DNA of 64,000 nucleotides from UBA3537 sp965658025 (GCA_965658025.1 CBFHQL010000008.1:1-64000), one strand, 5' to 3'; positions 1-8,930 are shown, counted from the first letter of the stretch. A program made the numbers and translations. The notes: generated by a model not told the origin, from the sequence alone.

Positions 1-422
1 CCAAAAGTTTAGAAACCTTGCCTGTTCGTGTTGATAGGCATTGTGAAAATGCTTTAAGAATAGCACAATTTTTAGAGAATCACAACAACGTAAATTGGGT
101 AAAATATCCATTTTTAAAATCACATCCACAATATGAAATAGCTAAAAAGCAAATGAAATTAGGAGGCAGTATTGTGGCCTTCGAAATAAAAGGTGGTATT
201 GCCAATGGACGTCGATTTTTAGATGCCATAAAATTATGTTCATTATCTGCAAATTTGGGTGATACAAGAACCATAGTAACGCATCCAGCTTCTACTACGC
301 ATAGCAAATTGAGCGAAGAAGATCGCTTAGAAGTTAATATTACAGATGGATTGGTGCGTATTTCGGTAGGATTAGAAAATGTGGAAGATATTATAAATGA
401 TTTAAACCAAGCCTTATCATGA
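1..422 (+). CDS. Cys/Met-metabolism PLP enzyme, C-terminal part (O-acetylhomoserine sulfhydrylase-like)
   Basis: The 5' end lies outside the window; the frame is open from base 3 to the TGA at 420-422 and supplies about 139 C-terminal residues. The family signature is clear: a SANLGDTRTIVTHPASTTHS segment of the trans-sulfuration PLP enzymes, followed by the conserved end GLVRISVGLENVEDI. Members add sulfide to O-acyl-homoserine or cleave/form cystathionine. Because the sulfide-producing cys operon follows directly, a sulfhydrylase role (MetY/MetZ type) is the likely one, but the catalytic lysine region is missing, so MetB-type cystathionine synthase cannot be excluded. An in-frame TTG at 18 is internal to the gene and is not a start. 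Confidence 0.8.
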   Translation, partial: KSLETLPVRVDRHCENALRIAQFLENHNNVNWVKYPFLKSHPQYEIAKKQMKLGGSIVAFEIKGGIANGRRFLDAIKLCSLSANLGDTRTIVTHPASTTHSKLSEEDRLEVNITDGLVRISVGLENVEDIINDLNQALS

Positions 423-457
423 AAACCTTATTCGCGTTATAATTGTTATATTTGAAT

Positions 458-868
458 ATGCTTTCATCAAAAACAAAATATGGAATAAAAGCGATGACAT
501 TCATGGCTAAACAGGAATCTAAAACCCCTGTACAAATTGCAACCATTGCAAAGCATGAAAATATTTCACAAAAATATTTGGAGAGCATATTACTTACTTT
601 ACGTAAAGCAGGTTTTTTGGGGTCAAAAAAGGGTAAAAATGGAGGATATTATTTGTTTAAAAATCCAGAGGACATCAAAATGACGGATGTGATGCGTGTT
701 TTGGAAGGGCCAATAGCACTGGTGCCTTGTGTAAGTTTGAATTTCTATGAAAAATGTGCCGATTGTCCAGACGAAAACACTTGTGCCGTACACAATTTAA
801 TGTTGGAAGTAAGAGATAATACGCTCACAATATTCAATAATAAATCGCTTGCCGATATCATCTCATAA
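458..868 (+). CDS. Rrf2-family transcriptional regulator
   Basis: A 136-residue winged-helix regulator of the Rrf2/IscR/CymR family. It begins with the typical MLSSKTKYGIKAM start helix, has the recognition-helix region ISQKYLESILLTLRKAGFL and the wing KKGKNGGYYL. The cluster-ligand region contains C91, C100, C103 and C109, so an iron-sulfur or redox-sensing mode is possible. I chose ATG 458 because it matches family N-termini; an in-frame TTG at 443 would add five unlikely residues. It lies between a sulfhydrylase gene and the sulfate-reduction operon, so it is probably the local sulfur/cysteine regulator (inference). A TATATTTG -7 box sits only 3 bases before the ATG, which would give a nearly leaderless message. 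Confidence 0.88.
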   Translation: MLSSKTKYGIKAMTFMAKQESKTPVQIATIAKHENISQKYLESILLTLRKAGFLGSKKGKNGGYYLFKNPEDIKMTDVMRVLEGPIALVPCVSLNFYEKCADCPDENTCAVHNLMLEVRDNTLTIFNNKSLADIIS

Positions 869-882
869 AATTTAAAAAATAG

Positions 883-912
883 TTTGATAGTTAAAATATA
901 TTAGTAAATTTG
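883..912 (+). promoter_or_regulatory. Bacteroidota promoter of the sulfate-assimilation operon
   Basis: TTTG at 883-886 and TAAATTTG at 905-912 are separated by 18 bases. This is an exact match to the flavobacterial sigma-ABfr consensus TTTG-N17-23-TAnnTTTG. Transcription would start near 918-920, about 40 bases before the DUF2061 start codon. Confidence 0.75.
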
Positions 913-920
913 CTCTTTAT

Positions 921-937
921 CCTATTAAACCGATAGG
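921..937. promoter_or_regulatory. Palindromic operator candidate (probable Rrf2 site)
   Basis: The inverted repeat CCTATTAAACCGATAGG has 5-bp arms and a 7-bp spacer. It lies directly at the predicted transcription start, where a bound repressor would block RNA polymerase. The adjacent Rrf2 gene is the obvious candidate binder; that assignment is inference. Confidence 0.5.
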
Positions 938-961
938 CAAATAGAATTAAATGTAAAAAAT

Positions 962-1219
962 ATGATTTTAGATAATGTTATACAGATTAAGTTGAGAAAA
1001 AGCAACGCAAACGAAACATCTAAAGAAAAGATAAAAAGAAGTTTATTAAAAACAATAAGTTGGAGAGTAATAGGGACTTTAGACACCATACTCATTTCTT
1101 GGTTGATTACAGGAGCAATGACACTTGCTTTGTCCATAGGAACAATTGAATTGATCAGCAAAATGGTACTCTACTTTTTTCATGAGCGCCTTTGGAATCA
1201 AATTAAATGGGGAAAATAA
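962..1219 (+). CDS. DUF2061 small membrane protein
   Basis: An 85-residue protein with the DUF2061 pattern: SWRVIGTLDTILISWLITG forms a first membrane segment, a second follows around residues 55-72, and it ends with HERLWNQIKWG. Members often lie next to cysteine-biosynthesis genes. It is the first gene of the sulfate operon here and its end overlaps the start of cysH by 13 bases. Its biochemical role is unknown; a link to sulfur compound handling at the membrane is only suggested by context. Confidence 0.85.
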   Translation: MILDNVIQIKLRKSNANETSKEKIKRSLLKTISWRVIGTLDTILISWLITGAMTLALSIGTIELISKMVLYFFHERLWNQIKWGK

Positions 1220-1836
1220 CGACTATGAATCTAGAAGAAATCAACAAAAAATTAGCCCACAAATTGCCTCATGAAATCATCAATTGGGCTTTAGGCATTG
1301 CTCAAAGACCTGTACTGACGACAAATTTTAGGCCTTATGAGGGGGCAATTTTATATGCTGTATCCAAACAAAAAAAAGACATTCCTGTGGTATGGTGTGA
1401 TACAGGGTACAATACACCCAACACCTACAAACACGCAGAGGAATTAATTGAAAAGCTACAACTTAATATTAAGTTATATGTACCGAAACAAACCGCTGCG
1501 CACAGAAATTCGGTTTTAGGCATACCCTCAATTGACGACCCAAAGCATAATATTTTTACAGAGCAAGTAAAGTTAGAACCTTTCAAACGCGCTATGGCAG
1601 AGCACCAACCAGATGTTTGGTTTACAAATTTGCGCAAAGGGCAAACAGCGTTTAGAGACAGCATAGATGTTGTGTCCAAAGGAAGCGATAGCGTCATTAA
1701 AGTCAGTCCATTTTATCACTATTCTGATAGCGATTTAGACACCTATCTAATCGATAATAATATACCAAATGAGTTTAAATATTTTGACCCCACTAAGCAG
1801 TTAGAGAACAGAGAATGTGGTTTACATCTAAAATAA
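1207..1836 (+). CDS. cysH: Phosphoadenylyl-sulfate (or adenylyl-sulfate) reductase
   Basis: A 209-residue PP-loop reductase that makes sulfite from activated sulfate using thioredoxin. It has the family segments FRPYEGAI, WCDTGYNTPNTY, WFTNLRKGQTAFRDS and the C-terminal redox motif ECGLH with the catalytic cysteine C204. The CC and CxxC pairs that hold the 4Fe-4S cluster of plant-type APS reductases are absent, which by pattern points to the PAPS-reducing type. No APS kinase gene is seen nearby, so the true substrate is open. The start at 1207 overlaps DUF2061; ATG 1225 is an alternative that would remove six residues. Confidence 0.9.
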   Translation: MGKITTMNLEEINKKLAHKLPHEIINWALGIAQRPVLTTNFRPYEGAILYAVSKQKKDIPVVWCDTGYNTPNTYKHAEELIEKLQLNIKLYVPKQTAAHRNSVLGIPSIDDPKHNIFTEQVKLEPFKRAMAEHQPDVWFTNLRKGQTAFRDSIDVVSKGSDSVIKVSPFYHYSDSDLDTYLIDNNIPNEFKYFDPTKQLENRECGLHLK

Positions 1837-1844
1837 ATTTAACA

Positions 1845-2750
1845 ATGAACAACGATACCTCAGTAATAAACCCACTAGAAAACGAAGCCATATACATATT
1901 TAGAGAAGTAGCAGCACAATTTGAAAATCCTGTACTTCTATTCTCAGGAGGTAAAGATTCCATTACCCTAGTACGATTGGCGCAAAAAGCATTTTATCCA
2001 GCCAAAATCCCTTTTCCTTTAATGCATATAGACACGGGGCATAATTTTCCTGAAACCATAGAATTTAGAGATCGTCTTGTTCAAGAGTTAGGGCTAAATT
2101 TGATTGTACGTCACGTGCAAGAATCTATAAACCAAGGTAAAGTTACAGAAGAATCAGGGAAATATGCGAGTAGAAATAAGCTACAAACAACAACTCTTTT
2201 GGATGCAATTGATGAATTTAAATTCGATGCATGTATTGGAGGCGCAAGACGTGATGAAGAAAAAGCGCGTGCCAAAGAACGTATTTTCTCTGTTCGAGAT
2301 GATTTTGGTCAATGGGATGAAAAGAACCAACGACCAGAACTATTTGATATGCTTAATGGACAAATAGAATTAGGGCAAAATGTAAGAGTTTTTCCAATTT
2401 CCAATTGGACAGAATTAGATGTATGGTCTTATATAGAAAAAGAAAACATAGAAATTCCATCCATTTATTTTGCACACACAAGAGCAACATTTTTAAGAGA
2501 TGGATTGATTTGGTCTGCAAACGACGACGTTGTTTATAGAGAAGATGATGAAACTGTAGAGGATCGTTTGGTCCGTTTCAGAACGGTTGGCGATATGAGT
2601 TGTACCGCTGCGGTGCTTTCTAGCGCATCGGACATAGCAACAGTTGTTGAAGAAATTAGAGCTTCAACACTTTCTGAACGTGGTGCAAGAATAGACGATA
2701 AACGCTCAGAAGCAGCAATGGAGAAACGAAAACAACAGGGTTATTTTTAA
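1845..2750 (+). CDS. cysD: Sulfate adenylyltransferase, small subunit
   Basis: A 301-residue PP-loop subunit that adenylates sulfate to APS in complex with CysN. The ATP-binding SGGKDS loop is at residues 34-39, and LMHIDTGHNFPE, the GGARRDEEKARAKERIFS block and the C-terminal GRFRTVGD-like stretch (here VRFRTVGDMSCTAAV) are typical of CysD. ATG 1845 gives the usual length (E. coli CysD is 302 residues); an upstream in-frame ATG at 1815 lies inside cysH and is rejected. It is followed after 10 bases by cysN. Confidence 0.94.
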   Translation: MNNDTSVINPLENEAIYIFREVAAQFENPVLLFSGGKDSITLVRLAQKAFYPAKIPFPLMHIDTGHNFPETIEFRDRLVQELGLNLIVRHVQESINQGKVTEESGKYASRNKLQTTTLLDAIDEFKFDACIGGARRDEEKARAKERIFSVRDDFGQWDEKNQRPELFDMLNGQIELGQNVRVFPISNWTELDVWSYIEKENIEIPSIYFAHTRATFLRDGLIWSANDDVVYREDDETVEDRLVRFRTVGDMSCTAAVLSSASDIATVVEEIRASTLSERGARIDDKRSEAAMEKRKQQGYF

Positions 2751-2760
2751 AAAGTAAAAA

Positions 2761-4008
2761 ATGGAAGTATTAAAAATTGCGACAGCAGGAAGTGTAGATG
2801 ATGGTAAAAGTACGTTGATCGGAAGAATCCTGTACGACACAAAATCGTTGACTACAGACAAAATAGAAGCCATTGAAAAAACCAGTCAACAAAAAGGATA
2901 TGATTATTTAGATTTTTCCTTAGCGACAGATGGTTTAGTAGCAGAAAGAGAGCAAGGAATTACTATAGATGTAGCGCATATATATTTTTCAACGCAAAAG
3001 AAGAGTTACATTATTGCCGATACCCCAGGCCATGTAGAATACACAAGAAATATGGTCACTGGCGCATCAACTTCTCAAGTGGCTATTATTCTTATTGACG
3101 CACGAAAAGGTGTTGTCGAACAAACATATCGTCACTTTTTTATAAGTAATCTTTTGCGCGTCAAAGACATAATTGTGGCCATCAATAAAATGGATTTAGT
3201 GGATTTTTCTGAAGAACAATACAATGCGATCAAATTAGATTTTGAAGCGCTAATGCAAAAACGCGATTACAAGGATCAAAACATAACATTTATACCTGTT
3301 AGTGCTCTAAAGGGAGATAATGTGGTACAAAAATCTGAGCAAACACCTTGGTATGATGGACAAACACTTTTGGAGCATTTGGAAGACTTAAATAATGAAG
3401 ATGTATACAATGAGGGGACGCCTAGATTTCCCGTTCAGTACGTGGTAAGACCTAAAACTGACGAATTTCATGATTTTAGAGGGTATGCAGGAAAGGTTTA
3501 TGGAGGGCAACTCAGTGTTGGCGATGAGGTTGTAGCCTTACCTTCCAAAACTAAATCTAGAATTAAAGATATTTATTTTTATAATGAAAAATATCAGACT
3601 GCCTCTAGACGCACCTCAGTGACCATCACTCTTGAAGACGACATCAATGTCAGTAGAGGAGATATGCTCGTAAAAGCTAATGACTTACCCAAGGTAGAAA
3701 AACAATTTACGGCTACTGTTTCTTGGATGGATTCTAAAAATTTGCACGCTGGAAGTACGTATGTATTACAGCACGGAGTGCATAAAGTTTTGGCAAAAGT
3801 AGGCCAAATTCATCATAAAATAAATCCTGACTACTCAGGAACCAATGCAGAGGTAAATGCTTTGAGGATGAACGATATAGCTTTAGTTTCTTTCAAACTC
3901 AATAAACCAATTTATTTGGATGAATTTAAAAAGCATCGTACCAATGGCTCATTTATTTTAATCGATACTCAATCCAATAATACCGCAGGTGTCGGGTTTA
4001 TTCAATAA
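2761..4008 (+). CDS. cysN: Sulfate adenylyltransferase, large GTPase subunit
   Basis: A 415-residue EF-Tu-like GTPase that couples GTP hydrolysis to APS formation by CysD. G1 is GSVDDGKS (10-17), G3 is DTPGH, G4 is NKMD and G5 is SALKG; beta-barrel domains II and III follow. The protein ends without the C-terminal APS-kinase domain found in CysNC fusions, which matters for deciding whether PAPS is made (see cysH). Its stop is 3 bases before the ferredoxin start. Confidence 0.94.
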   Translation: MEVLKIATAGSVDDGKSTLIGRILYDTKSLTTDKIEAIEKTSQQKGYDYLDFSLATDGLVAEREQGITIDVAHIYFSTQKKSYIIADTPGHVEYTRNMVTGASTSQVAIILIDARKGVVEQTYRHFFISNLLRVKDIIVAINKMDLVDFSEEQYNAIKLDFEALMQKRDYKDQNITFIPVSALKGDNVVQKSEQTPWYDGQTLLEHLEDLNNEDVYNEGTPRFPVQYVVRPKTDEFHDFRGYAGKVYGGQLSVGDEVVALPSKTKSRIKDIYFYNEKYQTASRRTSVTITLEDDINVSRGDMLVKANDLPKVEKQFTATVSWMDSKNLHAGSTYVLQHGVHKVLAKVGQIHHKINPDYSGTNAEVNALRMNDIALVSFKLNKPIYLDEFKKHRTNGSFILIDTQSNNTAGVGFIQ

Positions 4009-4011
4009 AAT

Positions 4012-4359
4012 ATGGCAATAATAATAACAGATGAATGTATAAATTGTGGTGCATGTGAACCAGAGTGCCCAAACACTGCTATTTATGAGGGCGCTGAATA
4101 TTGGCAATACAGCAATGGAACTTCTTTGGTTGGAAATATAGTCTTGCCAAATGGGAAGAATGTTGATGCAGACGAAGATCAAGAGCCAGTCTCAGACGAG
4201 TTTTACTTTATAGTTCCAGATAAATGCACCGAATGCAAGGGGTTTCATGAAGAGCCACAATGCGCTGCTGTATGTCCAGTAGATTGTTGTGTTCCCGACG
4301 AAAATCATATAGAGACCGAAGAAACGTTGTTGGAAAAGCAACAATTTTTACACCAATAA
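4012..4359 (+). CDS. 4Fe-4S dicluster ferredoxin
   Basis: A 115-residue bacterial ferredoxin with two cluster motifs: C9, C12, C15 and C19 (CINCGACEPECP), and C72, C75, C84, C88 with extra cysteines at 92-93 (CTECKG then CAAVCPVDCC). The 50-residue acidic insert between the motifs is typical of the YfhL-like branch. It sits just before the sulfite reductase gene and is a likely electron donor to it (inference from position). Confidence 0.88.
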   Translation: MAIIITDECINCGACEPECPNTAIYEGAEYWQYSNGTSLVGNIVLPNGKNVDADEDQEPVSDEFYFIVPDKCTECKGFHEEPQCAAVCPVDCCVPDENHIETEETLLEKQQFLHQ

Positions 4360-4428
4360 ATACCTACAGTCCTTTTAGTTTTAGCTCAAACGATTAAAAA
4401 GAAGACCGAGCAACATCAATAAAAAATT

Positions 4429-6525
4429 ATGCAAAGTTTTAGAACCGAAATAGAAAATCCTGTTGTTGAACAAGATATTATAGAATTAGCAAAGAAAATT
4501 GAGCTATTCAAAAATGGAAAAGTAGATGAAGAAAAATTTAGAAGTCTTCGTCTAGCACGTGGTGTTTATGGCCAAAGACAAACAGGTGTGCAAATGATTC
4601 GTATCAAACTACCATTTGGTAAAGTATTAAGCAATCAGCTGCATAGAATTGCAGATGTATCAGATGAATATTCACGTGGGCGGCTACACATTACCACGCG
4701 TCAGGATCTGCAAATTCATTATGTAGATTTAGAACGAACCCCAGAACTTTGGGCAGAGCTTGAGCGTGATAATGTAACACTAAGAGAAGCTTGTGGGAAT
4801 ACTGTACGTAATGTGACAGCAAGTGAAACAGCTGGAATTGATGTCCATGAACCTTTCGATGTATCGCCCTATGCCGATGCTGTGTTTCGCTTTTTTCTGC
4901 GTAATCCGATTTGTCAAGAAATGGGGCGAAAATTTAAAGTTTCTTTTTCTGCAACAGATGATGATACAGGATTATCATACATCCACGATTTGGGCTTTAT
5001 TACCAAAATAGAAAATGGAATTAGAGGATTTAAAGTACTTCTGGGTGGGGGACTAGGATCTCAACCACGTCATGCAGATGTTTTGTATGATTTTTTGTCT
5101 TCCGACAAAATCATTCCACTAATGGAAGGTGTTTTAAGAATTTTTGATCGACATGGAGAGCGAAAAAGTCGTGCCAAAGCACGCATGAAATTCTTAATAA
5201 AAGACATTGGGTTAGAAGCATTTAAAAAATTAGTTCAAGAAGAGCAAAATGCTATTGAGTTTAAATCAGTCCCTATTGCATTTAGTGAATTTCCAGTATC
5301 AAAACCTGTAAAAGTAAAAGCGCCTAAAGTTGAGTTAGAGGATACTAAGGGATATGATTTATGGAAATCAACGAACCTTATTCCTCAAAAACAAGAGGGT
5401 TATTTTGCAATAGGCATAAAAGTATTATTGGGTGATTTTTACACTGATAAAGCTAGATTATTAGCAGATTTAGTGCAAAATTACGCTGCAGGTGAAATTC
5501 GATTGACTTTGCGCCAAAATATTCTTATTCCTTTTGTAAGAGAGGATCTATTGCCGTTTTTCTATCAAGAATTACAAAAATTAGGATTTGCGGAAATTGG
5601 ATACAACAAAGCTGTAGACATTACTGCATGCCCTGGAACAGACACTTGTAATTTAGGAATTTCAAGCAGTACAGGAATTGCCAAGGAATTGGAGCGTGTC
5701 ATAAAAACCGAATACCCACAGTACATTAACAATAAAGATTTAGTCATCAAAATTAGTGGTTGTATGAATGCTTGTGGGCAACACAATATGGCCAATATTG
5801 GTTTTCAAGGCATGACAATCCGAACACCAGAAAAATTAGTTGCACCAGCATTGCAAGTGCTATTAGGAGGAGGAAATAAAGGAGATGGTCAAGGCGTTTT
5901 TGCCGACAAGGTTGTAAAAATTCCAAGCAAAAGAGGGCCAGAAGCTTTACGTCGAATCCTGAACGATTTTGAGAACAATAGCAAAGGAATATCTTTTTTT
6001 GAATATTATTCAGAGCAAGGAGAAAAATACTTTTATCAACTCCTAACCGATTTGTCCGATATAACAAACTTAACTCAAGATGATTTTATCGATTGGGGAA
6101 CAAATGAAAAATACATTAAAGCAATCGGAATAGGCGAATGTGCCGGTGTGGTTATAGATTTGATAGCCACCTTATTTTTAGAAAGTGAAGAAAAAATAGA
6201 TTTAGCCAAAAACGCTTTAAATCATAAAGTATATTCCAATGCAGTCTACTTCGCATACAGTTCGATGGTCAATTCTGCCAAAGCCTTGTTGTTGTCAGAA
6301 AACATCAAAACCAATACACAATCATCAATTATTAGTCAGTTTGATGAAGATTTTGTTCAAAACAATAAAATCAAGTTAGAAACTTCGTTTTCAGAGCTGA
6401 TCTATCAAATCAGAGAATACGCTCCATCAGCATCATTTTCGGAAGCATACATACACAATGCAGTATCTTTTTTGAACGTAGTCAGGACCTATAGAGAACA
6501 ACAACAAAAGCTGCTAAAACTTTAA
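4429..6525 (+). CDS. Assimilatory sulfite/nitrite reductase with C-terminal HEPN domain
   Basis: A 698-residue siroheme-4Fe-4S reductase; with cysHDN it should convert sulfite to sulfide. The cluster/siroheme ligands are C401 and C407 (ACPGTDTC) and C445 and C449 (CMNAC); two ferredoxin-like repeats begin near residues 45 and 335. The last 115 residues (about 580-690) are an added all-helical HEPN domain, with an ALNHKVYSNAVYFAYSSMVN core. That domain lacks a recognisable RxxxxH RNase motif, so a binding or stabilising role is more likely than nuclease activity. There is no flavoprotein subunit; electrons probably come from the ferredoxins and FNR of the same operon. Confidence 0.9.
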   Translation: MQSFRTEIENPVVEQDIIELAKKIELFKNGKVDEEKFRSLRLARGVYGQRQTGVQMIRIKLPFGKVLSNQLHRIADVSDEYSRGRLHITTRQDLQIHYVDLERTPELWAELERDNVTLREACGNTVRNVTASETAGIDVHEPFDVSPYADAVFRFFLRNPICQEMGRKFKVSFSATDDDTGLSYIHDLGFITKIENGIRGFKVLLGGGLGSQPRHADVLYDFLSSDKIIPLMEGVLRIFDRHGERKSRAKARMKFLIKDIGLEAFKKLVQEEQNAIEFKSVPIAFSEFPVSKPVKVKAPKVELEDTKGYDLWKSTNLIPQKQEGYFAIGIKVLLGDFYTDKARLLADLVQNYAAGEIRLTLRQNILIPFVREDLLPFFYQELQKLGFAEIGYNKAVDITACPGTDTCNLGISSSTGIAKELERVIKTEYPQYINNKDLVIKISGCMNACGQHNMANIGFQGMTIRTPEKLVAPALQVLLGGGNKGDGQGVFADKVVKIPSKRGPEALRRILNDFENNSKGISFFEYYSEQGEKYFYQLLTDLSDITNLTQDDFIDWGTNEKYIKAIGIGECAGVVIDLIATLFLESEEKIDLAKNALNHKVYSNAVYFAYSSMVNSAKALLLSENIKTNTQSSIISQFDEDFVQNNKIKLETSFSELIYQIREYAPSASFSEAYIHNAVSFLNVVRTYREQQQKLLKL

Positions 6526-6536
6526 CATAGAGTAGT

Positions 6537-7298
6537 ATGAAAACACCAAAACTCACTGTTGTAGGTGCAGGACCAGGCGCTATAGATTTAATCACAATTA
6601 AAGCCATAAAAGCCATAGAATCTGCCGATGTTATTCTATACGATTCATTAATCAATACAGATTTGTTGCGCTATGCATCGCCTCTGGCAGAATTGATTTT
6701 TGTTGGCAAAAGAAAAGGATGCTATACCTATCAACAAAGTCAAATCAATGAGTTAATTGTTGAAAGAGCACTTGGTAAAGGTAATGTTGTTAGACTCAAA
6801 GGAGGCGATCCATTTGTTTTTGGGCGAGGTGCCGAAGAGTTAGAATATGCCAAAAAGTTTGGTTTAAAAACAGAAGTCGTGCCAGGAATATCTTCTGCCA
6901 TAGCCGTTCCAGCTTATCAAGGAATACCCCTTACTAAAAGAGATGTTTCAGAGAGTTTTTGGGTCATAACAGGAACAACAAAAGCGCATAAAATTTCTAA
7001 TGATATTTCATTAGCAGCACAATCTACAGCAACAGTAGTAATTTTAATGGGAATGTCTAAGCTTAAAGAAATTACAAACATATTTTCAGCCCATGGTAAG
7101 GAAAATACACCTGTAGCAATTATTCAAAATGGCACAACAACGCATGAAAAAATTGGTATTGGAACAGTTCAAACCATCTGCAATGTTGTTGAAGAAAAAG
7201 AACTATCTAATCCAGCAATAATCATCATTGGAGAAGTTGTAGAAAAAAGAGTAGAGTTATCGTCAATTTATAATCAAGTAAGTGCTTTAGCTGTTTAG
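6537..7298 (+). CDS. cobA: Uroporphyrinogen-III C-methyltransferase
   Basis: A 253-residue SAM-dependent methylase that converts uroporphyrinogen III to precorrin-2, the first step to siroheme. The tetrapyrrole-methylase motifs are the N-terminal VGAGPGAIDLITIKA and VRLKGGDPFVFGRGAEE, followed by PGISSAIAVPAYQGIPLTKR. It lies between the siroheme enzyme it serves and the chelatase gene, 11 bases after the reductase, so the operon makes its own cofactor. Confidence 0.93.
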   Translation: MKTPKLTVVGAGPGAIDLITIKAIKAIESADVILYDSLINTDLLRYASPLAELIFVGKRKGCYTYQQSQINELIVERALGKGNVVRLKGGDPFVFGRGAEELEYAKKFGLKTEVVPGISSAIAVPAYQGIPLTKRDVSESFWVITGTTKAHKISNDISLAAQSTATVVILMGMSKLKEITNIFSAHGKENTPVAIIQNGTTTHEKIGIGTVQTICNVVEEKELSNPAIIIIGEVVEKRVELSSIYNQVSALAV

Positions 7299-7300
7299 TT

Positions 7301-7876
7301 ATGGAACGAAATAATTTATATCCTATTTTTTTAAAGCCCCATCAATTAGAAATTTTAATCATTGGCGGAGGATATGTGGCTGAAGAAAAGCTAACGTTTT
7401 TATTAAAATCTAGTCCAGACGCCAAAGTCACTATGGTCGCCCCAATGTATAGAGCGGGTACAGTTGCTTTGGCCAAAAAAGGTAATGTAAACTTAAAAGT
7501 AGATAAATACAATGAAGTTTATTTAAAAGGGAAGCATATCGTTATTGCTACCACCGATAATCCAGAGGTGAATTTAAAAGTTTATAAAGATTGTAGGTTA
7601 AAACAAAAGTTAGTTAATGTTGCTGACAATCCTCCTTTGTGTGATTTTTATATGGGCGGAATTGTGACCAAAGGCAACGTAAAAATTGCCATTTCTACAA
7701 ATGGAAAATCGCCAACAACAGCAAAAAGATTGCGCCAGTTTTTCGAAGAAGTAATACCAGAGGATATCAATAAACTCGTAGCTAACTTAAATATTTTTAG
7801 AAAAACAATAAAAGGAGATTTTGAAGAAAAAGTAAACACGCTAAACAAAATAACGGAAACATTAATAAAAAATTAA
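7301..7876 (+). CDS. Precorrin-2 dehydrogenase / sirohydrochlorin ferrochelatase
   Basis: A 191-residue protein corresponding to the N-terminal module of CysG (Met8p/SirC type). It oxidises precorrin-2 and may insert iron to give siroheme. It has an NAD-binding Rossmann start (IIGGGYVAEEKLTFLL), the DNPPLCDFYMGGIV segment and the STNGKSPTTAKRLR motif. The C-terminal dimerisation part is short compared with the about 200-220 residues usual for stand-alone forms. Two bases separate it from cobA and one from the FNR gene. Confidence 0.9.
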   Translation: MERNNLYPIFLKPHQLEILIIGGGYVAEEKLTFLLKSSPDAKVTMVAPMYRAGTVALAKKGNVNLKVDKYNEVYLKGKHIVIATTDNPEVNLKVYKDCRLKQKLVNVADNPPLCDFYMGGIVTKGNVKIAISTNGKSPTTAKRLRQFFEEVIPEDINKLVANLNIFRKTIKGDFEEKVNTLNKITETLIKN

Positions 7877-7877
7877 A

Positions 7878-8930
7878 ATGATAAAAACAGACATTCTAAT
7901 CATTGGTGCTGGACCTACGGGTTTATTTACAGTATTTGAAGCGGGGCTATTAAAATTAAAATGCCATTTGATTGATGCATTGGCACAGCCAGGTGGGCAG
8001 TGTAGCGAAATATATCCCAAAAAACCGATATATGATATTCCTGGATTTCCTGAAATTTTAGCAGGAGACTTGACCACTAATCTCCTAGAACAGTCAAAGC
8101 AATTTGAGCCAGGTTTTACACTTGGGGAGCGTGCGGATATTATCGAAAAGCAAGATGATGGAACTTTTATTGTGACTACAAATAAAGGAACTAAACATCA
8201 TGCTCCTGTAGTCGCAATTGCAGGTGGTTTAGGTAGTTTTGAACCTCGTAAACCATTGTTGGAAAACCTTCAAAAATATGAAGATAACGGTGTGGCATAC
8301 ATCATCAAGGATCCAGAAGTATATCGTGACAAACGTGTAGTTATAGCAGGAGGTGGAGATTCCGCTTTAGATTGGAGTATATTTTTAGCAAATATTGCAA
8401 AAGAAGTGACTTTAATTCATAGAAGAAATGAGTTTAGAGGTGCTTTAGATTCTGTTGAAAAAGTAAGAGAACTGAAGCTTTTAAATAAAATAAATCTAAT
8501 TACGCCTGCCGAGGTAACAGCATTACATGGAAAAGATAAATTAGAAGCAATTACAGTAACCAAAGATGGACAAGAGCAAGTTTTAGAAACAGATAGTTTC
8601 ATCCCCCTCTTTGGGTTGTCTCCAAAATTAGGCCCAATTGCGCACTGGGGTTTAGAAATTGAAAAAAATGCCATAAAAGTAAACACTTTTGATTATCAAA
8701 CGAATATTCCAGGGATTTTTGCCATTGGAGATGTAAACACTTATCCAGGGAAATTAAAACTAATTCTATGCGGTTTTCACGAAGCTACTTTAATGTGTCA
8801 ATCGGCCTTTAAAATTATAAATCCAGGAAAGAAAAATATATTGAAGTATACAACAGTGAGTGGGATTAACGGTTTTGATGGAACTAAAAAACAAGCACCC
8901 AAAGCCGTTGTTCAAGCCATAGATATTTAA
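7878..8930 (+). CDS. Ferredoxin--NADP+ reductase, thioredoxin-reductase-like
   Basis: A 350-residue FAD/NAD(P) enzyme of the YumC-type FNR2 family. It has a FAD GxGxxG (IIGAGPTGLF), the PGGQCSEIYPKKPIYDIPGF segment, an NADPH-binding GGGDSALDW and the flavin-closing GIFAIGDVN. The CxxC redox pair of true thioredoxin reductase is absent, and the long C-terminal tail is that of FNR. It probably feeds NADPH electrons to the neighbouring ferredoxins and on to sulfite reductase. Confidence 0.9.
   Translation: MIKTDILIIGAGPTGLFTVFEAGLLKLKCHLIDALAQPGGQCSEIYPKKPIYDIPGFPEILAGDLTTNLLEQSKQFEPGFTLGERADIIEKQDDGTFIVTTNKGTKHHAPVVAIAGGLGSFEPRKPLLENLQKYEDNGVAYIIKDPEVYRDKRVVIAGGGDSALDWSIFLANIAKEVTLIHRRNEFRGALDSVEKVRELKLLNKINLITPAEVTALHGKDKLEAITVTKDGQEQVLETDSFIPLFGLSPKLGPIAHWGLEIEKNAIKVNTFDYQTNIPGIFAIGDVNTYPGKLKLILCGFHEATLMCQSAFKIINPGKKNILKYTTVSGINGFDGTKKQAPKAVVQAIDI

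Noticed and set aside
443..457. TTG start giving a longer Rrf2 protein
   Set aside because: Family proteins start at the MLSSKTKYG of ATG 458, and the extra residues overlap the -7 box.
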